DNA of 64,000 bases, from NCBI RefSeq assembly GCF_041504345.1, contig NZ_CP167894.1, positions 124,001 to 188,000 of the forward strand, written 5' to 3'. Below the pieces are notes generated by a model. That model was not told the origin of the DNA. It did not search any database and was given only the letters and a program-made list of their open reading frames with translations. Shown here piece by piece: positions 60,124-64,000 of this stretch. Numbering within the stretch: position 1 is the stretch's first letter; every line of letters starts with the position of its first letter. The position numbers and the translations under genes are program-made. This DNA is from Vibrio sp. BS-M-Sm-2 (GTDB lineage Bacteria; Pseudomonadota; Gammaproteobacteria; Enterobacterales; Vibrionaceae).

Positions 60124-62379
60124 TTATAGGCCTTGAACGTACTGCGCATTAGTGCGAATCTCGACCATCTGCTCCAGGTTCTGTTGTGAACCTTCAACGC
60201 CGTTCAGTAGCGCTTCGAAGTGCTTGATAAGCTCTACTTTGTCTTGTACTTCTTTTGAACCTGCACCGATGTTGGTTAGGTCAATAAAGAACTCGTCGAA
60301 CAGACCTGAGAAGTCAGTTACTGCGTCATGGTTTAAGAACTGCTCGTGGTTGTAAATACTTGGGTAGCCGCCCTTCTGTTTATCAACCGCGAAAGAGATG
60401 CCTTTCACGTTGGTAATCGTGGTCGCTTTCTCACACTTCAACATACAACCCGCTTCAATGCTTGGCTTATTACAACCTACAGTTCTTTGGAAGAAACACT
60501 GACGGCTGGTCATCATCAAGATTGGGTGGTAGATGCTGTAGAACAGTTTGAAGTTCTCTGGGCGACGAATATGACGAATCTGACCTTTATTGATCTCGTT
60601 CGAAATGAATGCGCCAGCACAGTTAAGCTCTTCTTTCAGAGTAACCAATGCGTGAGAGTTGGTTGTGTTCATGAACGGGCCAGCAACCCACTCGATACCC
60701 ATCTCGTAAGCTTTGTAAGCAATACCCGTGTTGTTTGTCACGATGCGAGCAGGCTTAATTTCTTCAAGAATACGAACGGCTTCGTCGTAATCTTTACCGA
60801 TCAATACCGCTGGGAACCAAGGAATCAAACGTGGGTTTGCTGCCAAGATGTCGATGTACTTGTTGCAACGCTTCTTGAAACTTTCAGGCAGTTTGAAGTA
60901 AACATCCGCGTTAGTCACATCACATAGGTGTAAGTCTTCTACATCAGCGATAAGCATAGACATAGTCGGCTTCTCGTTCACTTTAGGGTGCTGAGGCAAT
61001 GCTGGCACTTCAACATGCTTAATCACTTCCACAGAGCCGTTCAGAATGAAGTCGATCTCGTCTTTAATATCTGAAACCTCTTTTAGAGGAATCAACAAAC
61101 CCGCGTCCAGTTCACTGAAATCATGGCTTTCTAACGTGTGAACTGCACTCTTCACGTTTTTGAATCGCTTCTCAAGTAGCTCTTGAGTAATAGCCTTCTC
61201 TTCAACCGCTTTCAATAGCGATTTAGATTGAAGGGTAAAGTTCTCTTTTGGCGTGTTCACGGTCACCGTAAATGGTTGACCCAATTTTGCGCTGAACGAC
61301 AGTGCTACTGGTGTCTTGCGAATATCAAGGAACTCGATCTTTTCACGCATCTCGTTACCAAGAACGTCTTTCGCTTGGTGAAGTTCGTTGGTCACCTCTT
61401 GAATCTGTACTACAGAGATTTCGTTGTTCTGCTCCGTCGCTTTCTCAACAGCGTAGTTCATGCTGTTGTCGCGCGGGTTATCGATGAACATGTCTTTCGT
61501 TAGGTTGCCCTTTAGAAAAGAGTTGGTGAAATCACGGTTGAATACTTTGTGCAGGTTCGAATCGTCTTCGATCAACAAACCACTTTCTACAAAGCTATCA
61601 ATCTGTTTACGCCATGTGTCTACCACGGTGTAAACGTAGTGTGCGCCTTTAATACGGCCTTCTACTTTCAATGAGTCGACTTTCGCATCAACCAATTCAG
61701 GTAGGTCGTAGTAAGCTGAGTTATCTTTCAGGTTGAGTGGGAACTTGTTGCCCGCGTTGGTGATTTCATATTCATCACGACACGCTTGGCTACAACGACC
61801 ACGGTTACCTGAGTTACCCACACTTACTGAACTTGAGTAACATTGACCTGAGAATGCGATACACAGAGCGCCGTGTACGAACACTTCGGTTAATACATCG
61901 TGATCGTGTGCCACTTCCGTCAGCATCTTGATTTCAGGCAGGTTCAACTCACGAGATAAGTTAACGCGTGTTGCGCCAATCTTAGACAAAAACTTAATCT
62001 GGCCTTCGTTGTGCGTTGTTAACTGAGTCGACGCGTGAACGTCTAATGATGGGAAATGCTTCTTAACCAGGTTGAATAAACCCAAGTCTTGAACAATGAT
62101 GCCATCCACTTTGGTGTTCACAAGCTGGTTCAGCAGTTTGGTGATGCTCTTAGTCTCGTGCTCCAGTAGCACAACGTTAAGAGTCAGGAACACTTCACAG
62201 CCGTATTCATGAGCAAGGCGAATCACACCATTCAATTCGTCTAACGATAGGTTAGAGGCTCTGTTACGAGCGTTGAATGTGTCTAAACCACAATAAACTG
62301 CATTAGCACCCGCTACGATGGCGGCTTTTATCGCTTCTACATCGCCACCTGGGGCTAATAACTCAATTTTTCTGCTCAT
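60124..62379 (-). CDS. U32-family protein (RlhA/YdcP-like)
   Basis: A 751-residue member of peptidase family U32. It starts IELLAPGGDVEAIKAAI with GANAVYCGL, has HGALCIAFSGQCYSSS and RGRCSQACRDEY (Cys residues likely to hold an iron-sulfur cluster), SLKVEGRIKGAHYV, and a C-terminal Cys set (RTVGCNKPSIEAGCMLKCEK). Characterised U32 members modify RNA or ubiquinone precursors (TrhP, RlhA, UbiU/V); with its collagenase-like middle region this is closest in plan to RlhA, which hydroxylates 23S rRNA C2501. It is about 100 residues longer than E. coli RlhA. Which reaction it performs is not certain. Confidence 0.8.
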   Translation of the reverse strand: MSRKIELLAPGGDVEAIKAAIVAGANAVYCGLDTFNARNRASNLSLDELNGVIRLAHEYGCEVFLTLNVVLLEHETKSITKLLNQLVNTKVDGIIVQDLGLFNLVKKHFPSLDVHASTQLTTHNEGQIKFLSKIGATRVNLSRELNLPEIKMLTEVAHDHDVLTEVFVHGALCIAFSGQCYSSSVSVGNSGNRGRCSQACRDEYEITNAGNKFPLNLKDNSAYYDLPELVDAKVDSLKVEGRIKGAHYVYTVVDTWRKQIDSFVESGLLIEDDSNLHKVFNRDFTNSFLKGNLTKDMFIDNPRDNSMNYAVEKATEQNNEISVVQIQEVTNELHQAKDVLGNEMREKIEFLDIRKTPVALSFSAKLGQPFTVTVNTPKENFTLQSKSLLKAVEEKAITQELLEKRFKNVKSAVHTLESHDFSELDAGLLIPLKEVSDIKDEIDFILNGSVEVIKHVEVPALPQHPKVNEKPTMSMLIADVEDLHLCDVTNADVYFKLPESFKKRCNKYIDILAANPRLIPWFPAVLIGKDYDEAVRILEEIKPARIVTNNTGIAYKAYEMGIEWVAGPFMNTTNSHALVTLKEELNCAGAFISNEINKGQIRHIRRPENFKLFYSIYHPILMMTSRQCFFQRTVGCNKPSIEAGCMLKCEKATTITNVKGISFAVDKQKGGYPSIYNHEQFLNHDAVTDFSGLFDEFFIDLTNIGAGSKEVQDKVELIKHFEALLNGVEGSQQNLEQMVEIRTNAQYVQGL

Positions 62380-62471
62380 TTTTGAAGTCGCTCACTTACT
62401 TATAATTTTTAAGCCGCGTATTCTACCCACATCACGATCTCTTTACCACCGTACAACACTTTTCAAACTAA

Positions 62472-63146
62472 ATGACCTCAATAATGCCGAACGAATCCGA
62501 CCTACCTATCCTCTACTCTTTGCGCCGCTGCCCTTATGCAATGCGCGGACGAATGGGCATCGCACTATCACAGCAAAAAGTGTTACTTCGAGAAATCGTT
62601 ACCAAAGACAAACCTAGCGAACTATTGGCCAGTTCGCCAAAAGGCACTGTTCCTGTTTTGGTTTTACCGAATGGACAAATCATTGAACAAAGCATAGAAG
62701 TGATGAACTGGGCACTTCAACAAAATGATCCTCAAGATCTTCTACGCTCCAACAATCCAACACTTAGCGAGCAAGTCCAACAGCTGATTAAAACCAACGA
62801 TGATGACTTTATTGGTCACTTAGAAAAGTACCGTGCGTCTGTTCGTTACCGAAACATCGATGTAGAGCAACGTCGACACGCTTGCGAAGTGTTCATTAGT
62901 CAATTAGAAGCGCAACTCACAAATCAGCCCTACTTATTTGGAGAAACCCCAAGCTTGGCCGACTTCGCGGTAATGCCGTTTGTCAGCCAGTTTGTAAGAG
63001 TCGAAAAGAAGTGGTTTGTGCAATCTGAATATCAAAACGTAGGACGTTGGTTAAGAGCTCACTTGGAAAGTAAGCTCTACACCCAGGTCATGAAGCAATA
63101 CCCTTTGTGGAATGAAACTAAGCAAGATTGTATTTTTGGTGGATAA
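62472..63146 (+). CDS. Glutathione S-transferase-like protein
   Basis: A 224-residue protein with a thioredoxin-like N-terminal domain (LPILYSLRRCPYAMRGRM; CPYA at the catalytic Cys place, and GTVPVLVLPNGQIIEQS with the cis-Pro and Ser that hold glutathione) and a helical C-terminal domain with SLADFAVMPFVSQF. This looks like an omega/glutaredoxin-2-like GST. It diverges from the U32 gene by 92 bp. The ATG at 62472 or 62484 may be the start; neither has a strong ribosome binding site. Confidence 0.84.
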   Translation: MTSIMPNESDLPILYSLRRCPYAMRGRMGIALSQQKVLLREIVTKDKPSELLASSPKGTVPVLVLPNGQIIEQSIEVMNWALQQNDPQDLLRSNNPTLSEQVQQLIKTNDDDFIGHLEKYRASVRYRNIDVEQRRHACEVFISQLEAQLTNQPYLFGETPSLADFAVMPFVSQFVRVEKKWFVQSEYQNVGRWLRAHLESKLYTQVMKQYPLWNETKQDCIFGG

Positions 63147-63314
63147 GGGTAGAGACAGCGTGGCAACCAAGGTAATTACGTGACACTGTATCTTCTTTGT
63201 AATGAACAGATATTCAAAGGCTTAACTGGGTCTCCTCTGTCTCTCTACCGGTAACTACTGTCTCTTAACTAGCCACCACTGTCTAAGCTAAGCCTTTTGT
63301 TCATTTTAAATTGA

Positions 63315-63764
63315 TCACTGAATCGCAATCGAAATTTCTACTTCAGTTTCACCTTTGTAAAATTCGAAATCTGTTGTGTAAGTTCGAACATGTGGGCAGT
63401 CTGCAGCATTGAAATACGCCCACACTTCACCCCATAGGTCGATCACTGCTTGAGGGAGTTCACCTTCAGCAGAAAACGTTAAGTATTTGCCTGCTTGTAT
63501 TTCGGTTTCGACAAGCGCATCTAAATTGTTATCGGTGAGTGCGCTAGTACAAGCGATGACATCAAATTCACCCGTAAAGTCAGACTCGTAGTTTGTGTAG
63601 ACACCATACACTTTTGAATCCGGCGTTAATTTCGGAAACGCTTGGTCAAAGAAGCCCTGCCACAATTGGCCTATCTTGGCTGTTGCTGGGTCCATCTCAT
63701 TGGTATTGGTGGTTCTTACTGAAAAACCATATGCCTTTACGGCTTCAATCATTTGTACTTTCAT
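63315..63764 (-). CDS. GyrI-like effector-binding domain protein
   Basis: A 149-residue stand-alone GyrI-like (AraC effector-binding) domain: YGFSVRTTNTNEMDP at the start, IGQLWQGFFDQ, YGVYTNYESDFTGEFDVIA and a C-terminal EVEISIAIQ. Such proteins bind small hydrophobic molecules or, in SbmC, protect DNA gyrase. It has no DNA-binding domain. Single gene with a poor but present AGGAAAAA before the ATG. Confidence 0.84.
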   Translation of the reverse strand: MKVQMIEAVKAYGFSVRTTNTNEMDPATAKIGQLWQGFFDQAFPKLTPDSKVYGVYTNYESDFTGEFDVIACTSALTDNNLDALVETEIQAGKYLTFSAEGELPQAVIDLWGEVWAYFNAADCPHVRTYTTDFEFYKGETEVEISIAIQ

Positions 63765-63811
63765 TCGTTTTTTCCTAAGCCAATTGACGCTGTAATTCTG
63801 TTAGATCTTAA

Positions 63812-64000
63812 CTAATCTTGTATCTCTTTATGACCACACTTTTCGCAGACAAGATGACGAGAAAACTCATCCATTGACGCGATAAACGGACCGAGGAACC
63901 AACCTTTAATCACTCCTGCCCAAAACTCGCTGCGCTTTTGGTTAGGTTTGTCTGCAAATGCACTCGTCTTTCTAACCAACACAACAACGTGTTGTGTGTC
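63812..64000 (-). CDS. 3' end of an unidentified gene (partial)
   Basis: The minus strand is open from the window edge (64000) to the TAG at 63812-63814, giving 62 C-terminal residues. They include KPNQKRSEFWAGVIKGWFLG, FIASMDEFSRHL and a terminal CEKCGHKEIQD that looks like half of a zinc ribbon. Not recognised; the start is outside the window. Confidence 0.6.
   Translation of the reverse strand, partial: DTQHVVVLVRKTSAFADKPNQKRSEFWAGVIKGWFLGPFIASMDEFSRHLVCEKCGHKEIQD

Overview
The window looks like part of a chromosome of a marine Vibrio, most likely near the Splendidus clade. Three things point there: small Vibrio-type families (DUF2960, DUF3802), a near-complete symbiosis-polysaccharide (syp) biofilm locus of the kind known from Vibrio fischeri, and VCR-like integron attC sites. 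This is inferred from protein and motif recognition only; no search was run. No rRNA, tRNA or CRISPR array was seen.

Layout. 1-15.8 kb is housekeeping and general metabolism: mobA (cut by the window edge) with a mobB-moeA fusion, a DUF2960 gene, nagK, a DTW-domain tRNA modification gene, a sterol-desaturase-like membrane protein, a chemoreceptor, an NlpC/P60 lipoprotein, a DUF3802 gene, a fructosamine kinase, a CPXCG protein, a frameshifted IS4-type element sitting inside a terminator, riboflavin synthase, a 282-bp MITE-like repeat, norM, and a secreted ATP-dependent DNA ligase.

15.9-39.2 kb is the polysaccharide locus, in the order sypA-B-C-D, a PhnD-like binding protein, a SypF-type hybrid kinase, a betaine/choline-type ABC transporter (three genes), a free-standing Hpt protein, sypG, sypH, then sypL-M-N-O and sypP-Q-R. 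sypE, two glycosyltransferase genes (sypI, sypJ) and sypK are absent relative to the V. fischeri order. Three sigma54 (-24/-12) promoters precede sypA, sypL and sypP. Each has a TTCTCA-N3-TGAGAA-type palindrome (two before sypA) about 50-85 bp upstream, which fits a single SypG-controlled regulon. The likely signal path is periplasmic ligand/PhnD-like protein, then hybrid kinase, then Hpt (tethered or free), then SypG, then sigma54 promoters. Products would be an initiating transferase (SypR), glycosyltransferases, a polymerase (SypL), chain-length protein (SypO) and export channel (SypC).

39.3-46.2 kb holds a LysR regulator and a three-gene RND efflux system with its own outer-membrane channel. 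46.2-48.5 kb has small accessory genes on the minus strand. 48.5-53.8 kb is an integrase-less cluster of integron cassettes (three attC sites, minus-strand genes). Two different IS110/IS1111-group elements are each inserted exactly at an attC end, and one has a partial tandem duplication of its 3' end. 54-57 kb is an arginine-type ABC uptake operon (artP-I-Q-M). The rest holds an MsbA-like ABC exporter, a thioesterase, a large U32-family protein, a GST-like protein, a GyrI-like protein and the 3' end of one further gene.
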